Below are positions 50,380-60,160 of a stretch of 64,000 nucleotides of DNA, piece by piece. This DNA is from Halomonas sp. PR-M31 (GTDB lineage Bacteria > Pseudomonadota > Gammaproteobacteria > Pseudomonadales > Halomonadaceae), in the NCBI RefSeq assembly GCF_001039575.1, contig NZ_JIBT01000003.1, positions 23,424 through 87,423 on the forward strand, read 5' to 3'. A model generated the notes under the pieces. It made no database searches, had not been told where the DNA came from, and saw only the letters and a list, made by a program, of their open reading frames with translations. Made by a program: the position numbers and the translations under genes. Each line of letters begins with the position of its first letter. The stretch's first letter is position 1.

Positions 50380-51369
50380 TCAAGCCGAGGTGCTGCGTCG
50401 GCGCAGCGAACGCTCGACGAACTCGCAGCCAGGGCGATACTCGCCCCGAGCCGCTGCCAGCGCCCGGTTCAACGTCAACTCCGCGATACGGGCATGATCC
50501 TGAGGCAGGGAATTGACTCGCTGAGGAAGGAAGTCGAGCAGACGATCATCGCCAAAGGTGGCCAGGCGCAGTGTGTCGGGCAGGCCAGCGTTTTTCAGCA
50601 GTACATCGAAAACACCATCGAGCAGGGTATAGGAGGCGGTGATCAGGGCATCCGGCAGGCCCTGCTCATCGAGCAGCCGATGCATCAATCGAGCGCCCTC
50701 GCCGCGTGCGTAGCGCCTTGCGGTGAATATCAGCGGAGTGGCGCCGGTGCCGGACAGGGCCTGATAGAAACCCTGGCGGCGCTTTCGCGTGATCGAAAGC
50801 CCCTCCACCGCATCGAACCAGGCGAGGCGCCGAACGTCGGGCGTCATCAGCGAACGGGTCAGCGTTTCGGCGGCATCGATATCGTGGCTGACGATGCAGG
50901 CAAAATGCCCAGGGTCCAGCATGCGATCCACGGCGATCACCGGCAGGCCATCTGCCATGAGATCTCGATAGAAACCATCATTCGGCATCAAGCTGCTGGC
51001 AACGATCAAGATCTGGCAGCGCTGGCCCCGCAGCGCCAGTGCCAGTTCACGCTCCGTTTCGGGATCATCGTCGGAACCGGCAATCAACAGTTGGAAGCCC
51101 TGTTCCCGGGCGCCGCGTTCAAGATGCTTGGCTAGCCGCGCGTAGCTCGCATTCTCGAGATCCGGCACGATCAGCCCTAGCATACGACTTTGACCTCGGC
51201 GCAGGGCGGCGGCCTGGGCATCGACCCGGTACTGATACTGCTCAACCACCGCCAGTACCTTCTCTACCGTGTCATGACTGATGCGGTGCGCCTGGGCCTT
51301 GCCATTGACCACATAGCTTGCGGTGGTGCGCGAGACCCCAGCGAGACGCGCAATGTCAGCGAGAGTCAT
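50380..51369 (-). CDS. cra: LacI family regulator, Cra/FruR type
   Basis: A 329-residue repressor. The N-terminal helix-turn-helix (TLADIARLAGVSRTTASYVV, residues 2-21) carries the SRTTASYVVNGKA sequence typical of Cra/FruR. The sugar-binding domain begins near residue 60 (RMLGLIVPDLENASYARLAK). It is transcribed away from fruB, 184 bases apart, so it should control fruBKA and be relieved by fructose-1-phosphate, as known for FruR. GAGCC-type ribosome binding sequence precedes the ATG. Confidence 0.92.
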   Translation of the reverse strand: MTLADIARLAGVSRTTASYVVNGKAQAHRISHDTVEKVLAVVEQYQYRVDAQAAALRRGQSRMLGLIVPDLENASYARLAKHLERGAREQGFQLLIAGSDDDPETERELALALRGQRCQILIVASSLMPNDGFYRDLMADGLPVIAVDRMLDPGHFACIVSHDIDAAETLTRSLMTPDVRRLAWFDAVEGLSITRKRRQGFYQALSGTGATPLIFTARRYARGEGARLMHRLLDEQGLPDALITASYTLLDGVFDVLLKNAGLPDTLRLATFGDDRLLDFLPQRVNSLPQDHARIAELTLNRALAAARGEYRPGCEFVERSLRRRSTSA

Positions 51370-51461
51370 CTTGGCTCCTTGGTTTGGACACTATTCTGAA
51401 AAAGCCAGGATGCAACATTTGCAGACATTCCCACTTGATTAATCACCAGGATGATTTCAGC

Positions 51462-51472
51462 ATGATTATCAT
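51462..51472. promoter_or_regulatory. Palindrome ATGATTATCAT between cra and fruB
   Basis: This 11-base palindrome (one central base) equals the core of the Fur consensus and is the reverse complement of the core upstream of the phasin (15529-15539). A Cra-like half-site TGAAAC (51497-51502) lies 24 bases further. I see no full Cra operator. Confidence 0.3.
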
Positions 51473-51553
51473 TCAAAGTGACACGATTCAGCACCGTGAA
51501 ACAAGACAGCCCCAGCATGAAAAAAGCTATTTCGGACAGGCTCAGGAGGTTAA

Positions 51554-54430
51554 ATGCTCACACTGCATCAGGATGATGTGCTGCTCGACTGTCAGGCAGA
51601 GGATTGGCGGGACGCGCTGGATCAAGCCGCCGACGCCCTGGTCGAGGCGGGGCGGGCCACCCCGGAATATCGCCAGGGTCTGTATGAGCGCGAGTCGCAG
51701 TCTTCGACCTACCTGGGCAACGCCATCGCCATCCCCCACGGCACGCCGGAGAGTCGGGATCAGGTGTTGGCAACCGGGGTCCGGGTGCTGCAGTTTCCTA
51801 AGGGCGTACAGTGGCACGACGGCAATCGCGTGCATGTGCTGGTGACCATCGCTGCCCAAAGCGACGAGCATCTCGACATCCTGCGAGCCCTGACCCATGT
51901 ACTGGATCGCGAAGGGGTTGCCGAGCGACTGGCCAGGGCCGACAGTCGTGACGAGATCATTGCCGCGCTATCCAAGGCGCCGGTGGTGGCGCGTCTTGAT
52001 ATCGAGACGCTGTGCCTTGGTTTTCCCGCCAGGGATCGTTTCGAGCTGGCCCTTGCCGGGGCCGCCCGGCTGCGTCAGGCGGACTGCGTGAACACCGATT
52101 TCGTCGCCGCCATCGTTCAACAGGAGCCTGTCGCCCTGGGGCAGGGCCTGTGGCTCGTCAGCAGCGCCCAAGGCGTCACGACGCCTGCATTGTCCCTGGC
52201 CACGCCGGAATCCAGGATTGTCGGCCAGGAAGGTGCGCTCAACGGCGTGTTCTGTCTGGCTACCCAGGGTGATGCCCACCTGGGCCTGCTGGAGCGACTG
52301 GCGTCTCTGCTTGACGCCGGTGAAGGGGAAGCCCTGGCGGATGCGGATGCAGCCACGGTGTTGGCGCGTCTGGCGGGCGAGCATGCCGGCGCCGAGACCG
52401 AACGCGTGCGGGTGCTCAACGCCCACGGCCTTCACGCCCGGCCAGCCAAGCAGCTGGTCCAGATCGTTCGGGAGCAACCCGTGCCGATCAAGGTACGTCT
52501 GCTTGAAGGCAGCGTCGAAACCGTGTCCGCGGCGAGTCTGACCAAGGTCCTAGGCCTGGGGGCGCGACGCGGTCAGACCCTGGTGTTTTCCGCGCAAGGC
52601 GAGGGCGCGTCGAAGGCACTCGCGGCGGTGGCCGAAGCGGTTCGCGAAGGTCTTGGCGAAAAGGTCGTAGCCATCGAAGAACGACAGGATATTGGCGTTT
52701 CCGATGAGACGCCGGTCGAGCTCGAATCGCTGGCGGCGGATGCCTCCCATGTCGGGGTCGCCGCGGCGCCGGGACTGGCGATCGCGCCTGCTTTCGTGAT
52801 GCGCCTGCCGCGCTTTGAGTATTCCGAACGTGCGCAGGATCTGGCAGGCCCTCGTGCGGGAAGCGGCGACAAGCAAAAGGAGCGTCTGGATCACGCATTG
52901 AAGGAAGCAAATGATCAGCTCGAAACGCTCATACGCCAGGCGGAAGGCGCCGAGGTAGCGGAAATCCTCTCGATGCATGAAGAAATGCTCGACGACCCGG
53001 AGCTGCGCGAGGCGGCCCATGAAGGCATCGACGACGGACTCTCCGCAGAGGCGGCCTGGTGGCAAAGCATCGATGCCGCCGCCGGAGCCCAGGAAATGCT
53101 GGCGGATCGATTGTTGGCGGAGCGGGCCGCGGATCTGCGTGACGTGGGTCGGCGCGTGCTCGGGCTTTTATGCGGCGTCTCGATGCCCAGGCCGCCGGAC
53201 GAGCCCTATATCCTGGTCACCGAAGATGTCGGTCCTTCTGACGTGGCAAGATTGGACACTGCCAAGGTACGCGGTCTGCTTACCGCCCGCGGTGGCGCGA
53301 CTTCTCACAGCGCCATTCTTGCCCGCGCCCTGGGCATTGCTGCCGTGGTGGGGGCCGGGCCGCGCATCATGACCCTGGAAAACGGCAGCGAGCTGATCCT
53401 CGACGGCGAGCGTGGTCGGGTGATCCCTGCACCGACCAAGGATCGCCGTGATCGCGCCCTGCTGCGTTTGAAAGAGCAGGAGGCACTGGAGCGCAAGGCC
53501 TATAGTGCGCGTTTCGACGAAGGGCGCACCCAGGATGGCCGCCGGGTCGAGATCGCTGCCAATCTGGGCAACACGGCTCATACCGCGGACGCGGTCGAAT
53601 ACGGTGCCGCAGGCATTGGCCTGCTGCGTACGGAATTCGTCTTCATGGCCCATCCCGACGCGCCGGATCTGGATACCCAGGTCGATGAATACCGCCAGGC
53701 GTTCGATGCTCTTGATGGCCGCCCTTTGGTGGCGCGCACCCTGGATGTGGGGGGAGACAAGCCCTTGCCCTATTGGCCGCTGCCTCAGGAAGACAATCCC
53801 TTTCTTGGCCTGCGCGGCATACGCCTGGCGCTGACCCGTCCGGAGATTCTCGAAACCCAGCTTCGCGCGCTGCTTGTCGCTGCGGGAAACAGGCCGCTTC
53901 GAATCATGTTCCCCATGGTCAAGGATATTGCGGAGTTCCGTGCTGGCCGAGCCATCGTCGAGCGCCTGCAGCAGGAAATTCAGGCGTCGGATGTGCAGGT
54001 GGGCGTGATGGTCGAGATTCCTTCCTGCGCGCTGCTGGCGCCAGCCCTGGCGGAAGAGGTCGACTTTTTCTCCATAGGTACCAACGACTTGACCCAGTAC
54101 ACCCTGGCCATCGATCGTGGCCATTCAACGCTTTCCTCTCAATCCGATGCGCTGCATCCGGCGGTGCTGAGGTTGATCCAGATGACCGTCGAGGCGGCTC
54201 ATGCCAAAGGTAAATGGGTAGGGGTGTGCGGTGAGTTGGGCAGCGACCCTCAGGCGGTGCCGGTGCTGGTGGGTCTAGGCGTCGATGAGCTGTCGGTATC
54301 CATGCGCCAGGTGCCCCTGGTCAAGGCGCGGCTGCGAGAGCTGACTTTCGAGCGAGCACAACGGCAAGCCGAACTGGCTCTGACTCAGTCCACCAGCGAC
54401 GCGGTGCGCGAAGCCCTGGAGGCGCTGTAA
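51554..54430 (+). CDS. fruB: Fructose PTS multiphosphoryl transfer protein (EIIA-HPr-EI)
   Basis: A 958-residue fusion. Residues 1-145 are EIIA-Fru, with the phospho-acceptor H62 in IAIPHGTPES. A linker domain follows, then HPr (about 283-372) with H294 in HGLHARPAKQ. Enzyme I (about 400-958) has H585 in GGATSHSAIL and the C-terminal PEP site FSIGTNDLTQYTLAIDRGH. The one chain thus carries phosphate from PEP to the FruA permease, as in Pseudomonas. AGGAGG lies before the ATG; its stop overlaps the fruK start (TAATG). Confidence 0.96.
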   Translation: MLTLHQDDVLLDCQAEDWRDALDQAADALVEAGRATPEYRQGLYERESQSSTYLGNAIAIPHGTPESRDQVLATGVRVLQFPKGVQWHDGNRVHVLVTIAAQSDEHLDILRALTHVLDREGVAERLARADSRDEIIAALSKAPVVARLDIETLCLGFPARDRFELALAGAARLRQADCVNTDFVAAIVQQEPVALGQGLWLVSSAQGVTTPALSLATPESRIVGQEGALNGVFCLATQGDAHLGLLERLASLLDAGEGEALADADAATVLARLAGEHAGAETERVRVLNAHGLHARPAKQLVQIVREQPVPIKVRLLEGSVETVSAASLTKVLGLGARRGQTLVFSAQGEGASKALAAVAEAVREGLGEKVVAIEERQDIGVSDETPVELESLAADASHVGVAAAPGLAIAPAFVMRLPRFEYSERAQDLAGPRAGSGDKQKERLDHALKEANDQLETLIRQAEGAEVAEILSMHEEMLDDPELREAAHEGIDDGLSAEAAWWQSIDAAAGAQEMLADRLLAERAADLRDVGRRVLGLLCGVSMPRPPDEPYILVTEDVGPSDVARLDTAKVRGLLTARGGATSHSAILARALGIAAVVGAGPRIMTLENGSELILDGERGRVIPAPTKDRRDRALLRLKEQEALERKAYSARFDEGRTQDGRRVEIAANLGNTAHTADAVEYGAAGIGLLRTEFVFMAHPDAPDLDTQVDEYRQAFDALDGRPLVARTLDVGGDKPLPYWPLPQEDNPFLGLRGIRLALTRPEILETQLRALLVAAGNRPLRIMFPMVKDIAEFRAGRAIVERLQQEIQASDVQVGVMVEIPSCALLAPALAEEVDFFSIGTNDLTQYTLAIDRGHSTLSSQSDALHPAVLRLIQMTVEAAHAKGKWVGVCGELGSDPQAVPVLVGLGVDELSVSMRQVPLVKARLRELTFERAQRQAELALTQSTSDAVREALEAL

Positions 54431-55425
54431 TGGCCAGAATCCTCACGCTGAGTCTCAACCCGGCCCTGGATTTGGCAGTTGGCCTGGAAACCCTTGCCCT
54501 GGGGGAGGTCAATCGCACCGAGTCCACCCGTCTGGATGCCGCGGGCAAGGGCGTCAACGTGGCTCGGGTGCTGGTAGCCCTGGGCCATGAGGTGACGGTG
54601 TCGGGATTTCTCGGCGCCGACAACGACGCGCCGTTTGTGCGTGCCTTCACCGATCTCGGGGTGAAGGATGCCTTCCTGCGAGTGCCGGGTCAGACCCGTA
54701 TCAATGCCAAGATTTCCGAACGGGGCGGGCGGGTCACCGACATCAATGGGCCGGGGGCGAACGTAAACCAGGAAGCATGGCAGCAGTTGCTCGACGATCT
54801 CGATGTCAGCGCCAGAGATTCGATGCGCCGCCCGGACGCGGTGGTGATTGCGGGCAGTTTGCCGCCAGGCATCGAACCAAGGGATCTGGCGAGCCTGATT
54901 AGTCGGCTGCGTGAGCAGGGATTGCCTGTCTGGGTCGATACCAGCGGCCCAGCGCTGACTGCCGCCATCGACCTCCTGCCCAAAGCGTGCAAGCCCAGCG
55001 CGGTCAAGCCCAACGAACAGGAGCTTGCGGCCTGGGCAGGCGCGACACTGAAAAGTGAATCTGCACGTTTGAAGGCCGCCAAACGACTCTTTGATACGGG
55101 CATCGAAGAGGCCCTGATCTCCGCCGGCAGCGATGGCGTGCTATGGGTCAGCCGGCGCGGTGCATGGCTTGCCACGCCGCCCAGGGTGAACGTGGTCAGC
55201 ACCGTCTGCGCAGGAGACACCCTGCTTGCCGCCATGTTGCACGGCGTGCTTATCGATCTGCCCGCAGAGGAGACGCTGCGTCTGTCCACGGCGCTCTCCG
55301 CGGACGCCGTGCGTCATGTCGGGGTCGGCGATCCTCGCGCCGAGGATTTCGATCGACTTCAATCTCAGACCCATGTGCGTTGTCTGGAAGAGGGTAACGC
55401 CAATGCAAAAGGAGCATTTGCATGA
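54430..55425 (+). CDS. fruK: 1-phosphofructokinase
   Basis: A 331-residue PfkB-family kinase. Signatures are LNPALDLAVGLETLALGEVN, GKGVNVARVLVALGHEVTVS and the anion-hole/catalytic STVCAGDTLLAAMLHG, with Cys where most members have Gly. It phosphorylates fructose-1-phosphate from FruA to fructose-1,6-bisphosphate. It overlaps both neighbours (TAATG with fruB, ATGA with fruA), so translation is coupled. Confidence 0.95.
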   Translation: MARILTLSLNPALDLAVGLETLALGEVNRTESTRLDAAGKGVNVARVLVALGHEVTVSGFLGADNDAPFVRAFTDLGVKDAFLRVPGQTRINAKISERGGRVTDINGPGANVNQEAWQQLLDDLDVSARDSMRRPDAVVIAGSLPPGIEPRDLASLISRLREQGLPVWVDTSGPALTAAIDLLPKACKPSAVKPNEQELAAWAGATLKSESARLKAAKRLFDTGIEEALISAGSDGVLWVSRRGAWLATPPRVNVVSTVCAGDTLLAAMLHGVLIDLPAEETLRLSTALSADAVRHVGVGDPRAEDFDRLQSQTHVRCLEEGNANAKGAFA

Positions 55426-57280
55426 ATGTAATCCTCGTTACCGCCTGCCCGAGCGGTATGGCGACGACCTTCCTGGCTGCTCGGCGCCTGGAACAGGCGG
55501 CAAAACGCCGCGACTGGAAAGTCACGGTGGAAATGCACGGCGAGCTCGAACCTTTGACCCCGGCAAGCCAGGATGCCATCGAGGCCGCGGAGCTGATCGT
55601 CGTCGCGGCGGATCATGTTCCGGAGCCGCAGCGTTTCGAAGGCAAGCGGCTGTTTCAGGCGGCGATCGACCAGGCGCTGCCGGACCCGGCGGGCTTTCTC
55701 GAGCGGGCCAGTCGGGATGCGGCTATTTATAGGGCGCCGCTTTCTAAGCGCCCGAGGCCGCGCCTGAACATGCGCCAAGCTCTGTATCGGCGCCCGGACA
55801 TGCGCCAGGCTCTGTATCGGCGTCCGAACATGCGCCCGGACATGCGCCAGGCGCTTTACAGACGCCCGAAGCCGCGTCGGGGTCAACGACCAAGAATATC
55901 GTTGCGGTGACCGCGTGTCCCACCGGGGTAGCGCATACTTTCATGGCCGCCGAGGCGCTGGCGGAAAGCGGTCGCCGGCTGGGACACAATATGCGGGTCG
56001 AGACCCAAGGCTCCGTGGGAGCTCAGGATGCGCTGACCGAGGAGGAGATACGCGCCGCGGACCTGGTCATTCTGGCCTGCGACATCGAAGTCGATCCGAC
56101 TCGTTTTGCGGGCAAACCCATATGGCGTACCTCTACCGGCACCGCTCTCAAGAAACCTCAGCAAACCGTCGAAGAGGCGCTGGCCGGGGCCGAAGTAGAA
56201 GATCAAGCATCAAATTCAGGCGATGACCGCGAACGCAAGAAAAGCGTCAAGGAAAAGGGCGTTTACAAGCACCTGCTGACCGGGGTCTCCTTCATGCTGC
56301 CCATGGTGGTGGCGGGCGGTCTTTTGATCGCGCTCTCTTTCGTGTTCGGCATCGAGGCCTTCAAGGAAGAAGGCACGCTGGCCGCGGCATTGATGAAGAT
56401 CGGCGGCGATAGTGCTTTCCAGCTGATGATTCCGGTGTTGGCAGGCTATATCGCCTATTCCATTGCGGACCGGCCGGGCATCGCCCCGGGTATGATCGGC
56501 GGCTGGCTGGCGGCGGACATCGGCTCAGGCTTCATTGGCGGCATCATCGCGGGCTTTCTGGCAGGCTACGTGGCCAAGGCGGTCATTCGCTACGTCAAGC
56601 TGCCGTCGAGTGTGGAATCCCTCAAGCCGATTTTGATCATTCCGCTGGTGGCGAGTCTGGTGACAGGTCTCGTCATGATCTATCTGATCGGCGAGCCGGT
56701 CGCGGCGATACTTGCCGGTCTGACTCATTTTCTCGAAACCATGGGCTCGACCAACGCGGTGCTGCTGGGTATCCTGCTCGGCGCCATGATGTGCTTCGAC
56801 ATGGGTGGCCCTGTCAACAAGGCCGCCTACACCTTTGGCGTCGGCTTGCTTGCCTCGGAAACCTATGCGCCGATGGCGGCGATCATGGCCGCCGGCATGG
56901 TGCCCGCCATCGGCATGGGCATTGCCACCTTCGTTGCCCGCAGCAAGTTCGCCCAAGCCGAGCGGGAGGCGGGCAAGGCCTCCTTCGTGCTGGGCCTCTG
57001 TTTCATCAGTGAAGGCGCGATTCCCTTCGCGGCAAAGGACCCGTTGCGGGTGATTCCTGTTGCCATGATCGGCGGGGCGATTACCGGGGCGCTGTCGATG
57101 CTGTTCGGCGCCAAGCTGATGGCGCCTCACGGTGGGATCTTCGTCTTGCTGATTCCCAATGCCATCTCGCCGGCGCTACTGTATCTGGCCGCCATCGCGA
57201 TCGGCTCCCTTGTAACGGGCTTTGGCTACGCCATGATCAAGCGCAGCGAACAAACCTTGTCCGTCGAAGCTAGCACCTGA
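55422..57280 (+). pseudogene. fruA: Fructose PTS EIIB'BC permease FruA (one-base frameshift)
   Basis: The frame from 55422 codes for the IIB' domain (VTACPSGMATTFLAARRL) and about 15 further residues, then becomes a low-quality Arg-rich sequence that stops at 55910. The true continuation is in another frame from about 55750: a repeat-rich linker, the second IIB domain (VAVTACPTGVAHTFMAAEAL, phospho-acceptor Cys) and the IIC domain to 57280 (GGLLIALSFVFGIEAF, FISEGAIPFAAKDPLRVIP). One extra G in AAG[G]CGCC near 55748 joins them into about 619 residues. It transports fructose as fructose-1-phosphate. A sequencing deletion is more likely than loss. Confidence 0.9.
55769..55870 (+). repeat. 30-bp tandem repeats in the FruA linker
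   Basis: Three 30-base units (55769-55798, 55799-55828, 55841-55870) and one 12-base partial unit (55829-55840) each begin CATGCGCC. In the proper fruA frame they give HAPSSVSAPG, HAPGSVSASE, HAPG and HAPGALQTPE, a flexible Ala/Pro/Ser linker between the IIB' and IIB domains. Unit number could vary between strains. Confidence 0.85.
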
Positions 57281-57354
57281 GCGATTCTGGCAGCCAGGCA
57301 TGTAAGGAATCGGCTATCTTTTATCCTGTCTTTGTTTAGACCGAGGCGTGCGCC

Positions 57355-58020
57355 ATGTGTTTTTCCGCCAATGCAAGCTTTGCCAGCAGCGCGATCATCG
57401 CGGTCGTGGGGATGGCAACCCTTGCGCGAACTCAGCATCGAAGCGAATGGCTGTTCGCGAGCCTACCGCTGCTTTTTGCCTGGCATCAGTTCAATGAAGG
57501 GATGGTCTGGCTTGGCTTGACGGGTGACGTGCCGATAGGAAGCCTGCAAGGGTGGGGGTTTGCCTACATGCTCTATGCGCAAGGCTTGTTGCCCCTGCTT
57601 ATTCCCTTGAGCGTATGGCTGCTCGAGCCCGGTCGCCATCGGCAGCGTCTGATCGTGCCGTTTCTGCTGATAGGCGGTGGACTGACCCTTTACCAGCTGT
57701 GGGCACTGTTGAATTACAGCACCGATATATACGTGCGTGAACACAGCGTGGTGTATCACAATCCGGCCACGCGGCATCGGCTGATCGCCGTGTTGTATAT
57801 AATTGCTACCTGCGGCGCCCTGTTCTTCTCCGGCTATCGTTATATCGTTGGCTTCGGCGTGGCCAATCTTCTGGGACTGCTGGTGGTGATCTATTTCAAG
57901 CAGTACGCCTTTACCTCGGTATGGTGCACCTATGCAGCCATCGTCAGTGTCTTGATCTATGGTCATTTTCATTTGCGCCGCAATATGCAGGCTCATGCAA
58001 ACCGAGCCAGGAAAGCTTAG
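57355..58020 (+). CDS. Hypothetical membrane protein (MCFSA-type, DUF6629-like)
   Basis: A 221-residue protein with about seven hydrophobic segments. It begins MCFSANASFASSAIIAVVG, and the MCFSA-x-ASF start with a following WHQFNEGMVWL is typical of a small family of uncharacterised membrane proteins (DUF6629, by my recollection). No function is known. It is 74 bases after fruA on the same strand, without a visible terminator between them. Confidence 0.7.
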   Translation: MCFSANASFASSAIIAVVGMATLARTQHRSEWLFASLPLLFAWHQFNEGMVWLGLTGDVPIGSLQGWGFAYMLYAQGLLPLLIPLSVWLLEPGRHRQRLIVPFLLIGGGLTLYQLWALLNYSTDIYVREHSVVYHNPATRHRLIAVLYIIATCGALFFSGYRYIVGFGVANLLGLLVVIYFKQYAFTSVWCTYAAIVSVLIYGHFHLRRNMQAHANRARKA

Positions 58021-58082
58021 CCGGAAAAGCGCGACAGCCTCTTGACCGCCTGCCTTTTATGTTTGAGGTGTCGCGCACTCTC

Positions 58083-58882
58083 CTAGATCGTGGCAACCGC
58101 ACCAGAATCAACCCGGTAGTTGGCGCCGTTGACGAAACTGGCTTTATCCGAGCACAAAAAGGTAATGACCGCCGCCACTTCCTCCGGCTCGCCGCGCCGG
58201 CCCAGTTCCATGAAGGGACGTTCCTCCTTCAGGAAGGATTGAATCGCCTCGTCCCGGCTGATCGAGCGCTGATCGGCCAGCTTGTCCATCATCTCATCGG
58301 TCATGGGTGTGGCGATGAAGGCCGGTGATACCGTGTTCACCAGCAATCCTTCCTTGGCGTAGCTACGAGACAGCCTCGCGCCACGGACAGAAGCCCAGCC
58401 TTGGCAGCGCAGTAGGGAAGCTCATCGTCGTAGGGTTGAACCGCGTCTTCCGAGGAGATGAAGACCAGTCGCCCCCAGCCGCCGCTGCGCAGATCCGACA
58501 AAAACGCCTGCAGTACCCGCATTGGCCCCATCAGATTGACGTCCAGGGTCCGTTGCCACCCGGCTTCATCGATCTCGTGAAAAAGCCCGTCCGGGCCGTG
58601 AATACCCGCCCCTTGCACCAGGATGTCGATCTCGCCGACGGCCTCGGCGACATGCTTCTTGAGCGCCTGAACCGAAGAGGTGTCCGAGACATCCGCGGCG
58701 AAGGCATGTAGCTGGCCCTCCTTGGCATCCAGCTTGGCTGCCGCGGCGTCGAGAACGTCTTGATCCAGATCCGACATCACTACGATTACGCCCTCGGCCA
58801 GCAGTTGCCGAACCGTCGCGAAACCTATTCCTGAGTCGGCGCCGGTCACCAGCGCCTTGCGTCCTTGGATATTGAGATCCAT
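58083..58882 (-). pseudogene. Short-chain dehydrogenase/reductase (one-base frameshift)
   Basis: The frame from 58882 (MDLNIQGRKALVTGADSGIG) has the Rossmann TG-x3-G-x-G motif near residue 15 and the catalytic Ser and Y-x3-K in YCAAKAG near 157. It ends wrongly at 58337 after SVARG. The C-terminal 85 residues lie in another frame (58083-58346: LVNTVSPAFIATPMTDEMMD onward). One C in GG[C]CTG near 58373-58375 joins them into about 266 residues, a normal SDR. The substrate is unknown. It is a lone gene. Confidence 0.83.
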
Positions 58883-58954
58883 GGGGAAGTCCTCCTTGAC
58901 GTGTGGGAATACATTACATGCAGATGAATCTGCGATTACTCAAGACCTAGCGTA

Positions 58955-58988
58955 GAACAAAGAAGACCGCTATCGGTAATCTTCTTAA
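58955..58988 (-). terminator. Probable terminator of the mod operon
   Basis: On the minus strand AAGAAGA pairs with TCTTCTT, with an inner CCG/CGG, and is followed by TTGTTC. It lies 20 bases after the modC stop. Confidence 0.55.
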
Positions 58989-59008
58989 TGCTGAATAGCC
59001 ATCGCCTC

Positions 59009-60160
59009 TCATCGCGTATCAAAGGCCACGCTGCGTATCAGCGCCACGATCGGCATGCCTTCTTTTATCTTCAATTCATCGAAGGACTTGCGGGTCAGGC
59101 GCGCGCGCAGTATCTGCTTGCCAATCCTCAGGCGCAGTTCGACGGAGGTCTTGTTGCCGGCCACCAGACCGATCTGTTCCACGCTGGCGCTGAGCTGGTT
59201 GCGGTAGCTGACCAGCTCGGATGTTGACAGGGCCAGGGCCACGTCGCGTACCGGAATACGCAGGCGCAGTGCGGTGCCAAGGGGGGCGTCGACGATGGGA
59301 ATGGTCAGGCACTGACCGTCCTCCAGACGCAGCTGGGTCAAAGCGTAATGATGATCGTGATCGTCGACGGTGGCGGTGACGACTGAGGCAGCATCGAATC
59401 CGCCCAGGTATTCGGTGAGATCGAAGCGCAGCAGCAACTCCTCCAAGCGACCATGGGCGAGCAGGCGGCCCTGATCGAGCAGCACCAGATGATCGGCGAT
59501 GGCGATCAATTCGTCCGGGTCGTGGCTGACATAGACGATGGGAATGTCTATATCCCTGGCCAGGCGGGCAATATAGCGCAGTAGTTCCTGCTTGCGAGGC
59601 CCATCGAGGCCGGTCAGGGGCTCGTCCATCAACAATAGGTGCGGATCGGTCAGCAGCGCCCGGCCGATGGCCACTCGCCGGGCCTCGCCGCCAGAGAGGG
59701 TGGCGGGAAAGCGATTGAGCAAAGGCTTTATGCCCAGCAGATCCACGATGGTATCGAAGCGGGATCGGGCGCTCGAGCGCATGCCGTAAGTAAGATTGCC
59801 CTTCACCTTGTAGTGAGGAAATAGACGCGCTTCCTGAAAGACGACGCCCAGTCGGCGCCGATGCGGTGGCATCGCGATGCCTTGACGGGTATCCACGAGG
59901 GTTTGCTCACCGATACGAATGACGCCACTGTCCGGCGTATCGAGCCCAGCGATCAGGCGCAGCAGGCTGGTCTTGCCGCTGCCCGAGGCGCCGAATAGAG
60001 CGGTGACCCCGGTAGCGGGAACTTCAAGAGAGGTCTTGAGCGTGAAATCCCCCAGGCGCTTTTCGACCGCGACGCTAAGCCCCATCGAAAACGCAGAATG
60101 GCCGTCGTCTTCAGCATCGGACTGAGAGAAGGTCGAGGGGTCGTGGGTATCTTCAACCAT
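59009..60160 (-). CDS. modC: Molybdate ABC transporter ATP-binding protein ModC
   Basis: A 383-residue ABC ATPase with Walker A GASGSGKTS (about residues 57-65), signature LSGGEARRVAIGRALL and Walker B LLLMDEPLTGLD. A C-terminal MOP/TOBE-like domain follows (about residues 290-360; SVEQIGLVAGNKTSVELRLR), typical of ModC. The first 25 residues are polar and could be an over-extension, but the start at 60160 overlaps the modB stop by 8 bases, as expected for coupling. Confidence 0.94.
   Translation of the reverse strand: MVEDTHDPSTFSQSDAEDDGHSAFSMGLSVAVEKRLGDFTLKTSLEVPATGVTALFGASGSGKTSLLRLIAGLDTPDSGVIRIGEQTLVDTRQGIAMPPHRRRLGVVFQEARLFPHYKVKGNLTYGMRSSARSRFDTIVDLLGIKPLLNRFPATLSGGEARRVAIGRALLTDPHLLLMDEPLTGLDGPRKQELLRYIARLARDIDIPIVYVSHDPDELIAIADHLVLLDQGRLLAHGRLEELLLRFDLTEYLGGFDAASVVTATVDDHDHHYALTQLRLEDGQCLTIPIVDAPLGTALRLRIPVRDVALALSTSELVSYRNQLSASVEQIGLVAGNKTSVELRLRIGKQILRARLTRKSFDELKIKEGMPIVALIRSVAFDTR

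Noticed and set aside
51485..51510. Cra operator upstream of fruB
   Set aside because: Only a TGAAAC half-site is visible; the second half does not match the TGAAACGTTTCA consensus.
55769..55870. Short CRISPR-like array
   Set aside because: The units are directly adjacent with no spacers and encode a protein linker in the fruA frame.
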